From assembly GCA_010015655.1 (NCBI GenBank), contig ML976668.1, positions 959,516 to 1,023,515 of the forward strand: DNA of 64,000 nt, in the 5' to 3' direction. The first letter of the stretch is position 1, and every line of letters begins with the position of its first letter. The DNA is from Bimuria novae-zelandiae CBS 107.79 (taxonomy: Eukaryota; Ascomycota; Dothideomycetes; Pleosporales; Didymosphaeriaceae). Shown piece after piece: positions 44,033 through 55,905 of the stretch. Under the pieces are notes generated by a model, which saw only the letters and a list, made by a program, of their open reading frames with translations, was not told the DNA's origin and ran no database searches. The position numbers and the translations under genes are program-made.

Positions 44033-46798
44033 GGTTTGGTTTGGTTTGGTCTTACGCCACTCGGGTGCCTTTCGGCCCGTAGGCTGCCTAAACTACTTCT
44101 GTCCCTTCCGGCCAATGGAATTCTGTCGAGTCCACGTTTCATTCTAAGCCCGCCGCGCTTCGTCCTCACCTTCCTGTATCAACTGTTGCCAACACTAGGT
44201 GTCCACCCAGAGATCCTCCTTACCCCTACCTGCACTGCGTCTCCGAGAGCAATTTCCCGGTCGTCGGCTTTCTTGTTACCGGCCAGTCGACTTCGAGTCC
44301 AAACGGGAGATATTGTGGGATTCTCCTGGAATGTCCAAGGTCAGAGTTTATGGTTAGCATAACCGTCCGGTGGCCATTGCAAATTCAATGGTCTGGTTGA
44401 CTACGTCGAGATTTGGTTTCCAGGATTCGGCTTTCCCGTCCAAGAGCTCACCGGACGGAAGCCGCTGTTCAGATCGACCTCCTAGGAAGAAGGATAGATC
44501 TCCCCATCTGTTGCCTGCGACTTCCTGGAGCGTTTTGCGTTCTTCTTTCCACAGCGGGCATTCGAACACGAAATGGCGTACCGTTTCCGGCTGACGTCCC
44601 CGGCAGGTGCATCTGTCCGAATTGGTAGCACCTATCTTGGCCAAATAACTGTTTAACCGGCATTTCCCTGTGCGCAGTTGGCATAGCACTGCTGCTCTCT
44701 TGTAGGTTTGTAGATCATAGATGCTTTTCGTATGCTTTCCAGGAAGTGCTGTGTCTATGTCGACCGGTTTCTCGAGCTTTATCTTCGGTATGCATGAGAG
44801 AGTCTTCTTGAGAGCTGCCGACAACGTAAGCCCAGGAATAGGGTCTAGGGTCCCTTCCGTTGCTTGCTTTGCCAGCTCATCTGCGATCTCGTCTCCCACT
44901 ACCATAGCGTGAGCGGGGACCCATTGGAGGCGGATATGTGGGCCTCCCCTTCTTTTAATTTCCATTGTGGTGTTTACAATCAGTCGGATCACCGCCTGGC
45001 CACTTTGGCGAGAGGGGCGCGACACTGCTCTGATCGCTGATTGACTGTCGCTCACTATCACATATGTGAGATCTCTGGCCTTGTTGCCAAATCGGGCGAT
45101 CGTGTCGGGTGACCATATCGCTGAAATGAGTTCCAGTGCGGCTTGAATTGCAGTGAGTTCGACATGGGTGGATGTGTATCCAGCGTTCTTCCCGATCTTT
45201 ACCGCCTCGCGGTGTTCGACTACCGAGTTGTCACTTCTTCTGACCGAATGATAGACCCCGACTCCTGCGTTGTGCCCTCGGTATGAGGCATCCACAAAAA
45301 CTTTTAACTCGTCGGAGTCCTCTGCCCATTTTTGTGCTTCTTCTCCCTCGAGGATCTGTGCTTCTATCCCTTGTTGCCAAGGGGGTATGCAGAATGGATC
45401 GATTCTTTCCATCTCCGTGAGGTCGACCGATTCGAGTTGCATTGCGATGCGCTGGAGCGGCGACGGGAAACGCTTGTTTTTGGTATCTATTCCCGGACGC
45501 ATTTTCCACCAGGGGTGGTTTACGGGAAGAGCGTGGCATTTGACCCAAAACTTATACTCCTGGCGGTGCATGCGGGCCGTGAGCTGCTCGATACCTGCTT
45601 CCATCTCGGCCCTGATTAGTGCCACTGTGCGGAAAGCTCCGATTATGGCTTGCGTGCCGATACGCTGTATCTGGTTTAGCATTTTAGTTGCACGACCTGT
45701 CAGACTTGTGGACCATATTGGTGATGCGTAATCGACTGTAGGCGTTACGGTTGAGGTGAAAAGTTGCCTCGCCGTTCCTACGGTCATCCCTTTGATTTGC
45801 TTTAGTGCTAGCGCTGCCCTAATTCCTCTCTTAGCCGCTCTGGCCGTGTGTTGGCTAAATTGGAGTTTCTGGTCGAAAACTACTCCTAGGATCTTTACTT
45901 CTGTTTGTGGCCGTATCGCTTTTTCATTGACGAAGAGTGGGCTGCTCGATACTGTGTTGTTCCTGCGCGTGAAGTGGATGAAGGCCGTCTTATCAGCCTC
46001 GAAGGTGGCGTCGCTACTCCGTGCCCACTGTTCTGCTTTTGCTACTACCCTTCCTTGTAATAGGTTGGTGTTCTCTTCGTCCGACGCTCCGGTGACCCAC
46101 GCTGTGTAGTCGTCTATAAATGCTATCGCCCTTTGTTGCGGTTTATTTTGGATGAAACCAAATCTGCGTTGAAGAAGAGAAACAGGATCGGGGAGAGTGA
46201 GGAACCCTAAGGTAAGCCCGCTTGTGGTAGATCGACTTTCTCAGTGGTATGGCCATTTACTACGACCGACGCTTTTCGCTGGCTGCAGAAGCAAGCTATC
46301 CAATCCACCAATGCGTTAGGGATTCCTCTCTTCCTTAGTCTTTTCGCAAGGACATCGATATTAACCCCATTGTAAGCGCCTTTTACGTCGAAACTAACCA
46401 GACTTAGAACCCTCTTATCCCTCCAGGCCTGGAAGATGCTTTCCTGGAGTATAGTCAACGCTTGGGTTGTCGATCTGCCTTTTCTCCCTCCAAAGTGGTT
46501 CTTTGGAAGTAGGCGGTGTATCTCCGCTAGGAAGGATTGCCTTTCAGCTACTACTGCTTCTAAGCCCTTTCCTAGGGATGCGAGAAGAGAGATGGGTCGG
46601 TACGCCTTGGCTACCGTGTAGTCCGGTTTGTTTGGTTTTCGCAGGGGCACAATTTTTGCAACTCTCCACTCTGATGGAAGCGTCGCCGTTTCGAGTGATA
46701 ACTTGAATAGCGCTACGATGTGGTGTTTGAGGACTGGCCACAGTTGCTGCCATACGATGGCTGGTAAGCCGTCTCGTCCCGGGGCCTTGTATGGGCAA
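44033..46798 (-). mobile_element. Tad-type non-LTR retrotransposon, 5'-truncated
   Basis: On the minus strand it carries the reverse transcriptase and RNase H of a Tad1-like LINE. The 3' untranslated region ends in GGCCGAAAGGCACCCGAGTG, then (AAACC)x3 TAACC (44033-44055 in plus as GGTTA then GGTTT repeats), a pentamer tail typical of this clade. The 5' end is lost at 46798, where it meets a family A LTR fragment within the KAPGRDGLP region of the RT. ORF1 and the endonuclease are absent. Confidence 0.85.
44354..46798 (-). pseudogene. LINE reverse transcriptase/RNase H
   Basis: From 46798 leftward: KAPGRDGLPAIVWQQLW, MPLRKPNKPDYTVAKAYRPI (46650), SFDVKGAYNGV, LPQAGLP, a TAG (46207-46209), GSSLSPILFLFFNADL, then a one-base frameshift near 46128, AFIDDYTAWVTG (catalytic Asp pair) and an open frame from 45787 to 44354. 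This last part has the RNase H domain (VFVDASYRGHNAGVGVYHS, THVELTAIQAALELI, VSDSQSAIRA, WVPAHAMVVGDEIADELAK) and a C-terminal zinc motif CTCRGRQPETVRHFVFECPLW. One stop and one frameshift disable it, but there are few RIP changes. The RNase H residues D, E, D and the last D all appear to be kept. Confidence 0.88.
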
Positions 46799-47147
46799 GA
46801 GTATTAGTAATATAGGTAAGGTTATATTAATTGCTTGCGCGTATTAATAGAGTATTAGTATTAAAGGTATGTATAGTATAATTAGATTAACAAGAGAGCC
46901 TAAGTTAAATCTAAACGATAGATTAGTAAATAGGTTAAATACAATAATAGAAGTCTATTATCGCGTTCCTATATACAGGTCTTAGACTGCTCGCTGGCGA
47001 GCGCTCTCTACAGAGCGCTCTCTGGAGAGCAGTCACGTGACTTAGCGCCTTGTGGCGTAGTCGTAAATGACCAGTCATTCCTGGCGAATGACAGGGTAAG
47101 TTAAGTATAAAACTGGCACAGCCTTCCCTGGATCTCAGATCCTAACA
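46799..47147. repeat. Family A LTR fragment
   Basis: Matches the 3' half of 2256-3135 (shared AAACGATAGATTA and AATAGGTTAAATAC-like blocks) and ends CAGATCCTAACA. It begins inside the LTR, so it was truncated at the junction with the LINE. The palindrome cluster at about 46989-47030 differs in sequence from the 53-bp repeats of the long copy but sits at the same place before CACGTGA. Confidence 0.75.
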
Positions 47148-50100
47148 TAATTATTCTAGGCAAAGTTTCGTGCCCTCTACTAAAAGTATCTTATAGTTTT
47201 ATTTTTAGTGTTTTAGTAGTTCTTCTCCTTTAATTTTTTTTAAAGAGGTCTATAGACTTTTAGTATTTTAGTAAAATATTATTAACTTTTGCCTTTGCCT
47301 TAAGGCCTAAGTATTATACTTAAATTAGTCTTACTTAGCCTAGATTCTCTTCTATAACTCTTATAATTTTAGTAGCTAAAAATTATTTAGTTCGTCCTTT
47401 AATCCGCCTTATTAGGGTATCTAGGGTTAATAGCTATACTTTTTATATTTTTTATATATTAGTAATTTTTAGTATAAGTCCTTAGCTAAGTAGCGTCTTC
47501 TTTTACTAGCCAATAATAGGATTGTGTTTAAGAAGCTAGTTATAACTAATAATTACTTTTAAGCGTTTAAAATCTATTATCGTGAAGCTATATTAGCTTT
47601 AAAATTTATTTAGACTAATAAGTAATAGCATTTTTCTAAGGCGTAACTAGCCTTAACTATATCCTTAGGATAACGTCCGATCTACTATTTCTACCTATGC
47701 TAGTGTCTCTTTATTTTTATAAGACAGGTTATATTTTTCTACTATTTTAGACGATATTAGATATTTAGTTACTCTAGGATCTATTAGCGCAATTACTTAG
47801 TAACCGCTAATTATAACTTCTTTAGTTAGTTATAGGTTATTCATACTTATTTCTACCTTTTTTACCTTTATAGTCGCGCCTCTACTAATAAAGTCTTTTA
47901 TTCAGTAGTGTCCCAGTTTTCTAACTTATTATAAGCCTATTTAGTAAGGTCCTAAGAAATCTCTACTTTCTTAGTCTAGGTTCGTGTAGCTTGTTCTATG
48001 CTAGTATTAGTTTTAGTCTTTTTCTATTACTTTTAGTAAAGTGCTTTATACGTACTCTTAGTATACTTAATTTATAAGTTCTCGTTTCCCTTTCAGGGTT
48101 TCCCTTATTGTCTACATCCTGGAACCAGTCACTTCTAAGGTTTTAGATCTTAATATAGTAGTGTTATTTCTAATACTACTATTTATTCTTTTTAATATAA
48201 GTGTGCTAGGCAATCCCTATTATAATTTAGCTATCTAATTTATTATAAGTAATTAGGACTTGTAACCTTTATCTATTAGTCCCCTATGGTTACTATTAAT
48301 CCTAAGTTTATACCTTTAAGATACTAGCCTATAGCTTCTTTATGTGCTTTATACATTTAGCATTTATTATTAAAGCACTTTCACTATCCTAATTTCTTAT
48401 AGTGTCGTGACTATTTATTAGGAAAATATTTATAGCAATTTATTATTAGTTTATAGTTATTAATAAACGTGTAATTAGGTTCTCCTAGTAATATTACTAC
48501 TTATACCTTTTTCATCTAATACAGTAAGCAGTCCTTTTTATTATAAAAGAACTAAGCTATCCTCTTCTATTATTCTTAAATTTAAGCCTACTATTTTAGT
48601 ACTAGTACATTTATTTAGTATTGTATAGTGAACTTATAAATTATAATAGCTTTTAGCTATCTAAATTTAATCTTTTGCGAGTATTCATAGGGTGCATAGA
48701 TCTAGCTATTACATACCTAGCACTTTCTTTCTAATAGCTAGAGAAGGATCTTATACTCTAGTACTATCCTTTATTTTATTTCTTCTAGTGTCTCTAGCCC
48801 TTTAAGTTCTGTTGAATGGGCTATACTAAGCCAAGCATATCGCGATATGATAGGGCTAGATAGTTGTACGATGGTACGGGTGAGAAAAGGGTCTGGTATT
48901 CAAGTCTTGTCTATCTATTCTACGTACAGAGGAAACAGGGTTATAAGGATTAATGCTTGCGTACGGTGACTATGGTCTGTGCCTTTGCCTGTGCGGTATT
49001 ACATAACCATTATCACCTGTCTTAAGACACCGTATTAGATAGCTGCCCGTACTGCGTACGGACAAGTTCTATATTAGAGACTTTATTTTTAATTATTTTT
49101 AATAATATAGGTGTTAGCGCCTATAGCGTAGTTATTAATACTTAAATATTCTAAGCTTTCTTACTTTATCCTTTATTATTCTTTAAAAAATTATTTTTAA
49201 AAGTAACTTTATTTTTTTCATCCTAAGTACGCTTTTTCGTTAAAGAGTTATTTTTACTTATAATTAAATAGTCTATTATTATAGCCCCTTTACTACTTCC
49301 TTAGTTTCTATTCTTAAGTTTTATTAACTATTACGATGTCTCTATTACGGTCCTTCTGTAGTTTCTAGCTTTTTTTTTAATATTATGTTTAATATAATTG
49401 CATTCTCGCTTTTCTAACTATTATTTATATAATTAATTATTAATTTATACAGCTAGCTTTACGAGTTCCTCTAGGTAATCTACATTATTATAATAAGTAA
49501 GCTTGAGCTTAACGCTGTCCTTTAGTCTATTATAGTAAGCTACTTAAAGTAGGGCGTTATCTTAATTAATTTTTGCTTATAGGCGTCTAAACGTAGCTAT
49601 ATAGGCACTAGCTAATTTTATTTATTTAAGTCTCTATATTTTATATTTAGCTTATTATTCGTTGCTAACTTTTTTAAATATAATTTAAATTTACTCCTTA
49701 AAAGATACCTAGTCCTTAAACACCATCTTAATTTTATTATTATATTCCGAGATGTTATCTTCGTTTTCTCGATAATTTTTAGTAAGGGGTTAAAGCTACT
49801 TAGCTATTTTACCCTTTATATATATGTCTACTAACAGGATTTTAAACTACGTAGTCCTAAAAATATCCTTATTATATTAGTAATATAGTTCTATATTTAT
49901 AAGGAATGCCTTAAGTCCTTTTTATTTACCTTTATAAATTTTAAGAACCTTAAAGGATATCCTTTCTATAGTTATAGTAGTTAAAACGTAAGCTATTATA
50001 TCTTATTGGCTTAATTAGTAAGTAATATTATTAGATTTATAGTTAGCCTAAAAGCACTACTCTTTATTAAGGCCCTTAAGCTAGTAGTGCTTAATAGTAT

Positions 50101-51420
50101 TATTATATTATTATAGACCTTTAGGTAGTTAAAGTATTATAAGGAGCTATACGTATCTAAGCCTATTTTAGGTAAGGGAAGGATCGGTTAAGGGTAAAGT
50201 ATTTTATAAATATTTAGTAGTTAAGAACGATAGTAGAAACACTAGGTTTCTAAATAATCTAATTTTATAATAAACTTATAGAATAACTAATTAGAAAATT
50301 TACAAATTTATTATAGAAGATATATATATAGCGTTAAAAGTTAACTATAAAAAGTAGAAAAAGTAGAAAAAGTATAAAGAGTATTTTAGACTATATACTA
50401 ATTATCTTATTCCTTAATATCCTAGAATCCCTTTAGTCTCCTAAGAGACTTACTCTTTAAAAAAAATATTCTTTACTTTTCTTACTAAGCTAGTGTCTTC
50501 TTAAAATTTTATTCTTTTAGCGAAATCTTAATTACGTAACTACTAATTTAATCTTGCCCTGTCTACTAGCGTGCTAGGCCTTGTTAGCCCTTTTGCGTGG
50601 ACCTTTGTTATTCCGTATTTCATGGTTACCGTACCGTCGTAATTCTTCTTAAATATAATAGTAAGCCCTAAATTATTTATTATTTAAATTTTATTACTAA
50701 CAGCTAGTACTTAGCTAGTAAACAGGTTAGTATACTAATTAGTCTAATAAACCTTATTAAATAAAATAATAAGAAATAGTATAGACTAGCGAGCTACGCA
50801 GACGACGTTAATTATTATAACTTATTTTTAATTACTATGCTATAGATATATGGCCCACTCTATAGTACCTAAGCCAGTTACTACTCTAGACATAGAGGCG
50901 ATCCCTATTATAAAGCCTGTATTATTAAAATTATAGATATCTATATACAGGATGCCATATATTTATTACGTTTTCTTTATAAGCTTATACTAGATAGAGA
51001 TCTTAATAGGATTTTTATAAAGTATACGCTAACTATAAAAGCTCCTAGACTATTTAGTCTATAAGTCTAGTTAGATTTTAATAAAGCGTAATACCTAGTT
51101 CTTACTTATAAACTATAAAGTAGGAATCTAGCTACACGTCGTAAATAGTTAACTATCTTACGTACATTAATATTATAAGGTAAAAATCTATGTTAGTTAA
51201 GCTCTAAAAATTAATTTAGTAGGGCGTACTCCTTTATAGGGTGTAGCATTTAATTTAGTAATTTTATTTTATATTTTAGCTAGATACTTTAAAGCCGCGT
51301 TTATAATATTAACTCTAATATATTATAGGCTGCTACTAACGCGCGTATAGATTTTAATAATTTATTCTAATAGGATATAATTATAAGACTTATTCTACCC
51401 TATTATAATGGCTGTACAGG
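47148..51420 (-). mobile_element. RIP-degraded Ty3 fragment E and unresolved AT-rich sequence
   Basis: The minus strand at about 49440-49780 reads like a Ty3 gag (SAYIATFRRL, INQDNALL, AYYNRLKDSVKLKLTYYNN, LEELVKLAV), and 48150-48560 resembles the gag-pol spacer (CFNNKC, YKAHKEAIG*YLKGINLG). I find no reverse transcriptase before the left edge at 47148, so only the gag and protease side is left. A solo LTR splits it (48810-49064). 50000-51420 is strongly AT-rich; I cannot assign it beyond RIP-affected repeat, apart from a less mutated patch near 50560-50640. Confidence 0.65.
48810..49064. mobile_element. Solo LTR in fragment E
   Basis: A 255-bp GC-normal block, TGTTGAATGGGC to GCGTACGGACA, flanked by AGTTC on both sides (48805-48809, 49065-49069). 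TG...CA ends and the 5-bp duplication indicate a solo LTR. It contrasts with the AT-rich host around it, so it arrived after most RIP there. Confidence 0.85.
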
Positions 51421-51482
51421 CTGCTGGCGTTGTGGTATAGTGGATTGTGTTGGACGCGTTGCGCGATTTTGGTGGCGTGCGC

Positions 51483-51522
51483 AGGTTACTGGTGGATCAG
51501 TTCCTGGCCAGATCAGTAACCT
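51483..51522. repeat. Inverted repeat next to gene island
   Basis: AGGTTACTG (51483-51491) and CAGTAACCT (51514-51522) form a 9-bp perfect inverted repeat directly before the dispersed repeat at 51525. Possible terminal structure of a small transposon. Confidence 0.5.
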
Positions 51523-51524
51523 GG

Positions 51525-51621
51525 GCACCCCACTAAAACTGAGGCGGCTTTCTGTACGATAGCTCAACAACGCAATAGTTAAATATAATATAAATTAACT
51601 GATATAATAGCTACAATCTCT
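51525..51621 (+). repeat. Dispersed repeat, left border of gene island
   Basis: About 97 bp that recur in the same orientation at 63905-64000, with shared cores CGATAGCTCAACAACGCAA and ATATAATAGCTA. The preceding sequence is AT-rich transposon in both places. Likely the end of one transposon family. Confidence 0.75.
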
Positions 51622-51884
51622 GGGTACATTGAGTCTTTTTGTGGCCTTGCTCATGGCAGTTGCTGCATGTAGGTGGTGCTCGTCGTCCTGCTCGGTCGTC
51701 CTGCTCGGTCGTCCTGCTCTACCTGCTGGAAAGGTTGCACACCCAGGCAGCGTAGGCTTTCCCTTCCTGAGCCGCTTCGCTCTTCCCCACTACCTAGGTA
51801 CCACGATCTGCACACTGTTCTGGTCTCGGCCAGTTTAGCTCGATCGAGGAACTCAATCTCTACAACCACTCTCACGTCACCTCA

Positions 51885-52890
51885 TCACCGCCTCGCCGTC
51901 AACCACCCCGTATCCAACTTCCCCCTATCCCCCAACGCAGTCCGCCACTCAATCGCCAACTGCCCCAGCGCCCTCCTATCCCCTCCCACCTCCTCTTTCC
52001 CCTCCCCCTCCCCCTCCTCCAGCAAAAACGCCACCTGCACCACCTCCCTCGCGCCCACCACCGGCCCACCCCCTCCCTCCACATCCCTATCCAAATCCCA
52101 ATTCAAGCTCCGCGCCTTAAACACTTCACTAGGCCTCACCATCACACTCTCTAGACACACCGGCCCCTCGCCCATATTCTCCAGCTGCGCCTCTAACAAA
52201 TAGGAGGTCTCGCCCACAAGCCCGGCTTTCGTGCGTATGGAGAGTAGTTGCTGCGCAACAAACTGGTACAATTTTCGAAACGTGCGGACTTTCCCGCCGG
52301 TGGGGCGGCCGCTCTCGCCCGCGAGGCTGGTCTCGGTGTACGTCACTGTGACGGCGAGGACGTGGTTCCCTTCTTCCTTCAACTCGTAGCGTAGGATTTT
52401 CTGTAAGCTCTCCCCGGGGGAGATGTCTGCGCCATCTTTATCATCTGAGGAGGAAGAGGAGGGGGAGGAGAGCTCGAGCGGTGTCCCGCCAGGCACGGAC
52501 GGCGTCTGCATGTCCGCCGTGATGCGCACGGCGCTAACGGCGCGGGTGGAAGAGGAGGGTGCGAGTTCATTGTTCGCGCAGAGCGTGCAGGAGAAGGTTT
52601 CGCCGACGTAGGCGCTGCCGAAGGCTTCTGGGAGGTTTAAGACTGGGCTGAGTATGAATTTGGAGGCGGGGCAGGGGGAGGGATATGCGAGGGAGGCGGT
52701 GGGTGCGATGCCCAGGCTGGCGGAGGCGGGGAGGGGGTATTGTGTTGCGAGGGAGGGTCTGGAGAGCCTGGAGTTTACGTTAGAGGGTGTCAGAGAGGTA
52801 GGATGGGAGGACGTGCCGTAGCACTTTCAGGCTGACGGAGTGCGGCGTCTTGAGGCCCTCCGCTGTGGAGGCGTGCCGGTTGTGAGCCAT
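51885..52890 (-). CDS. TRAPPC13: TRAPPC13-like trafficking subunit (DUF974), 318 aa
   Basis: Exons 52890-52817 and 52767-51885 (957 nt). The N-terminus MAHNRHASTAEGLKTPHSV joins as KVLR/LSRPSLATQYPLP only if the 49-base intron 52768-52816 is GC-AG (GCACGT...CTAAC...CTCCAG). Later blocks are the family's: FGSAYVGETFSCTLCANNE, LRYELKEEGNHVLAVTVTY, FRKLYQFVAQQLLSIRTK, LLEAQLENMGEGPVCLESV and the end LGQLAIEWRTALGDRGKLDT. TRAPPC13 belongs to the TRAPP complex, which activates Rab GTPases at the Golgi. The start is fixed by the conserved MAH...PHSVSLKVLR. It is divergent from the SET gene over 292 bp. Confidence 0.88.
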
Positions 52891-53182
52891 ATGCGCGTGT
52901 GTGCTGCTCCGCTGGGCGACGGAGCTCTGAGGCTACTTCTATCGCATCGCGATGCTATGCCTATCCAAACAGCTTTATGAAAAGATACTGTCGCGAGTCC
53001 AAGCCGCGGTGAAAGATGATGTCGCTTCCCGTGCCGCAGCTGCGGGCCCCCACCATTAATCCCTGCACCCAGGCTCGCTCCCCAAACCAGCCATCCCAAC
53101 TTTTTTCAGCCCAAACCTTAAAAAACAAATTCACAAACACACTTCCCTTTCTAATTCTTGCTTTAAAATTTCGAGGTTGGAA

Positions 53183-53835
53183 ATGGGCGACGCACCATCC
53201 TTAGACCCAACCCGAATCCCACTCCAGCGCTGTCTCCATTTAGAAATCGTCACCGACACGCCGAAAGGTTCTCCCAGCTAAATATCTCCCCATCTTCCGA
53301 ACACAAGCACTAACGTCCCCCCAGGGAGAGGCGTCTTTGCAATGCGAGACATACCCGCAAAAACAATCATAGATACGTGTCCGGTCCTCGTGCTCGGGAT
53401 AGAAGAGAACCTGCACCATGTAGCAAAAACTTCGCTGTATCATTATACCTAGTACGTAACTGATGTATTGTGAATTAATCTGCTGTATAGCTGACGGAGA
53501 ACTAGTAACTGGCCCGTCACGGATGAAGCCGGGAAAGAAGTAAAAGCACAAGCCGTGATCTTTGGCCTAGGGTCGATGTTTAACCACTCGCGAGAAGAGC
53601 AAAACATAGTGTGGGAGCGCGATCTTAAACGACAGATGATCACGTACCGCGCATTACGCGACATCCGCGCTGGCGAAGAGCTCTGTAAGGACGTCTTCCG
53701 TAGGCACGTCCAATGCGCTGATGTACGACAGGCATATCGTACGGCGATCACTTGACTTTTATCGATGCTGACGCGCCACCCGCACCCCGGCCAGAAGAAG
53801 AGATAGATCAGCTGAATCGAATACAGCTGGATTAG
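53183..53835 (+). CDS. SET-domain protein, 164 aa, four exons
   Basis: Exons 53183-53267, 53325-53451, 53506-53684 and 53732-53835 (495 nt), with GT-AG introns of 57, 54 and 47 bases and CTAAC/CTGAC/CTGAT branch sites. The product starts MGDAPSLDPTRIPLQRC and shows the SET motifs: GRGVFAMRDIPAKTII, HYTYNWPVTDEAG, GLGSMFNHS (the NHS cofactor-site motif), YRALRDIRAGEELCISYGD (the ELxxxY signature), ending in DQLNRIQLD. A small stand-alone SET protein of this kind is probably a lysine methyltransferase on a non-histone or unknown substrate; no pre- or post-SET Cys cluster is seen. The frames are clean across all junctions, which supports the model. Confidence 0.88.
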
Positions 53836-54111
53836 ACCGGCACAGAAGCTATGTATACAAAGCGATAAGACGGTCTAACAACAGACAGCCACCGAGTAAA
53901 ACATCAGTAACGATGTAATGTGAATCATTTCCGCCATTTCCCAGTCCCAAAACATGCATTGGTAAAGTCGACAAGCGAAAATCCATCGTTTTCCATCGTT
54001 TTGACGCCGTAAAGAGATCAAGTAATGTATGTACCATGAGGACACATGAAAGATCAAGACTGCTACCTTAGGCTATGGCGGTTAGCATACCTCACCCATG
54101 GACGTATACGT

Positions 54112-55905
54112 TCAGGCTGCCACTCCTTCTGCTCCGCTCTCACTCGCCGGAGTCGGCACTTCCGAGCTGCTGTCTTCGGCGTCGTTGCGCAACTCATATG
54201 CCAGCTCGAAGCACTCCTCGAGAAGTGCCGTTACGCTTCCTTGACCATCGGGAATGTCGTCGCCAACAACAAATTTGCCGTCGACGCGCATGTTATCGAT
54301 AGAGTTGAGCTAGTATAGCGTCAGTACAGGCCTACACATGTCGAAGAGCGACCAACCTTCATGCTATAAGGATACAGCTCGCGCGGAGAAGATACACCTC
54401 CCAGCTTCTTAACCTCCAAGAGGCACTTCCGGAGCGTTGTGAGCTGGTTGTAAATGGGCAAAAGAGCTTCGGAAACAGGCTCCGATGACACAATCAACTG
54501 GAAGATCAAAGCATAACTCTTGCGCAACAGGTACAGCAAAGTCCTCTGCTCGTAAATCTCGGACGGACGTCCCAGCGCGTCGATAAAGTTGCCATCGACC
54601 CGTGCTTCATCAATCCTGTCGAGCTGTCGCTGGTAGTTCCACAGATCTGTCTCGCGGAGAGACCATGCCTGAGTGAGAGATAGTTTCTCCAGTTTATTCC
54701 GAATGCCGAGCAGTTTGTCGTAGATGTCCTGGAATGCCGGCGCAATCCTGCCTTTCCTCTCTTTCATCAAGGCACACCAAAGGAAATTCCGTCGTAGGAG
54801 CGTCTCAATAAGGTCCTTTGCTGCTGGCGCCGGTTCTGGATGTTCCTTTGTGAACTGCAACTTTTCCACCATCTCCGCGAGCTTCTCCTCCTTGGTCTCA
54901 TGCTCCTCGGAGAAGGCATGGATTCCGTAGGGTCTGAGTTCTTCTTGGAGTACTTTCAATTGGACAAGGAAGTCGTCCACCTCGTCCTCCGGGAATGTCG
55001 ACCTGATATTACAAGCACATAGTGATCTTAGTATTGATACCAGTTTCTCGTACTTTGGGCGCAGATCTGGCGTGAGATGAGAATGAGCTAGTTCCAGTCT
55101 GGCCATTGTTTCTTCGCAAACTTGGATCCGTGCCTCAAGAAGTGTCAACAGTGAAGGCGTGTATGTGTCTTTGCCCCGCTCTATGTACCTCCGAGCATTC
55201 TTGAGCATTTGGCTAATGGCTTCGAGGTCTTTTGACGAGTAAAAGCGAGCTTCTTCGAGGTGGTCAAGTAGACGCTGCACATTGTTAGTGGATGTACCGT
55301 AGGTTTACGCAACGATAGGCTAGCATAATCGACATCCCAAGAGTATGGAAAGCCAATGGGGGGGATCGATAAGTCGCCGGACAATTCTCGTTCGTAGCAA
55401 AATTATGAAGGGATTGGATGCCTTCTCAGAGTCTCAGAAGTACGCCAGGGACTCACCTTGACCGTTGATATGACTGAATATCTGACTAAGGGTGAGCACG
55501 TGACCATCCAAAGTGATCATTGCAAACGGTAGGAGAGATACTTACACCGCGGGAGCTTCATGGTTTTTCCCTATCGTCATGTAGGCCAGTGACACGAGCT
55601 GGAAGCAGTCGTCTAGGACGGTGTCGACTGTGAGGAGTTGGGTTCGTAAGCTAGTCGCCTCTCAACAATATTGCGGCTGAATACTCACCTCGGTTCTGTT
55701 CGAGCCGCTTCGTTGTTCGGATCTGGTTCAAGATTTCCACCTGCTCAATAACTTGGTCGTAAAGGCTGATGACATCCTGGCTCTTGACGTAGGTAGAGCG
55801 GTCTTGTTTCAGTAATTCAAGCTGTGTCCGCACGGCGAGCAGTTTGTCGAGGATGGGCTGCTCTTTCGGATCCAGCGGGACGCGCGGTGCTGGCGAGTCC
55901 GACAT
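54112..55905 (-). CDS. UPF0662/DUF2408 family protein, 479 aa, five exons
   Basis: Exons (minus) 55905-55689, 55627-55546, 55481-55457, 55274-54357 and 54309-54112 total 1440 nt. The 25-base third exon (VYSVISTVK) is supported by phase: only the acceptor before ATATTCAG keeps the frame into RLLDHLEEARFYSSKDLE. Family blocks are VDTVLDDCFQLVSLAYMTIG, LKNARRYIERGKDTYTP, LRRNFLWCALMKERKGRI and, in the last exon, LNSIDNMRVDGKFVVGDDIP. The yeast relative is YPL260W (Cub1). The biochemical role is not established; the protein is soluble and largely helical. It ends convergently with the SET gene and is divergent from the P1 gene. Confidence 0.9.

Noticed and set aside
45231..45731. Frames opposite or overlapping the LINE RNase H
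   Set aside because: Alternative frames of an established coding region.
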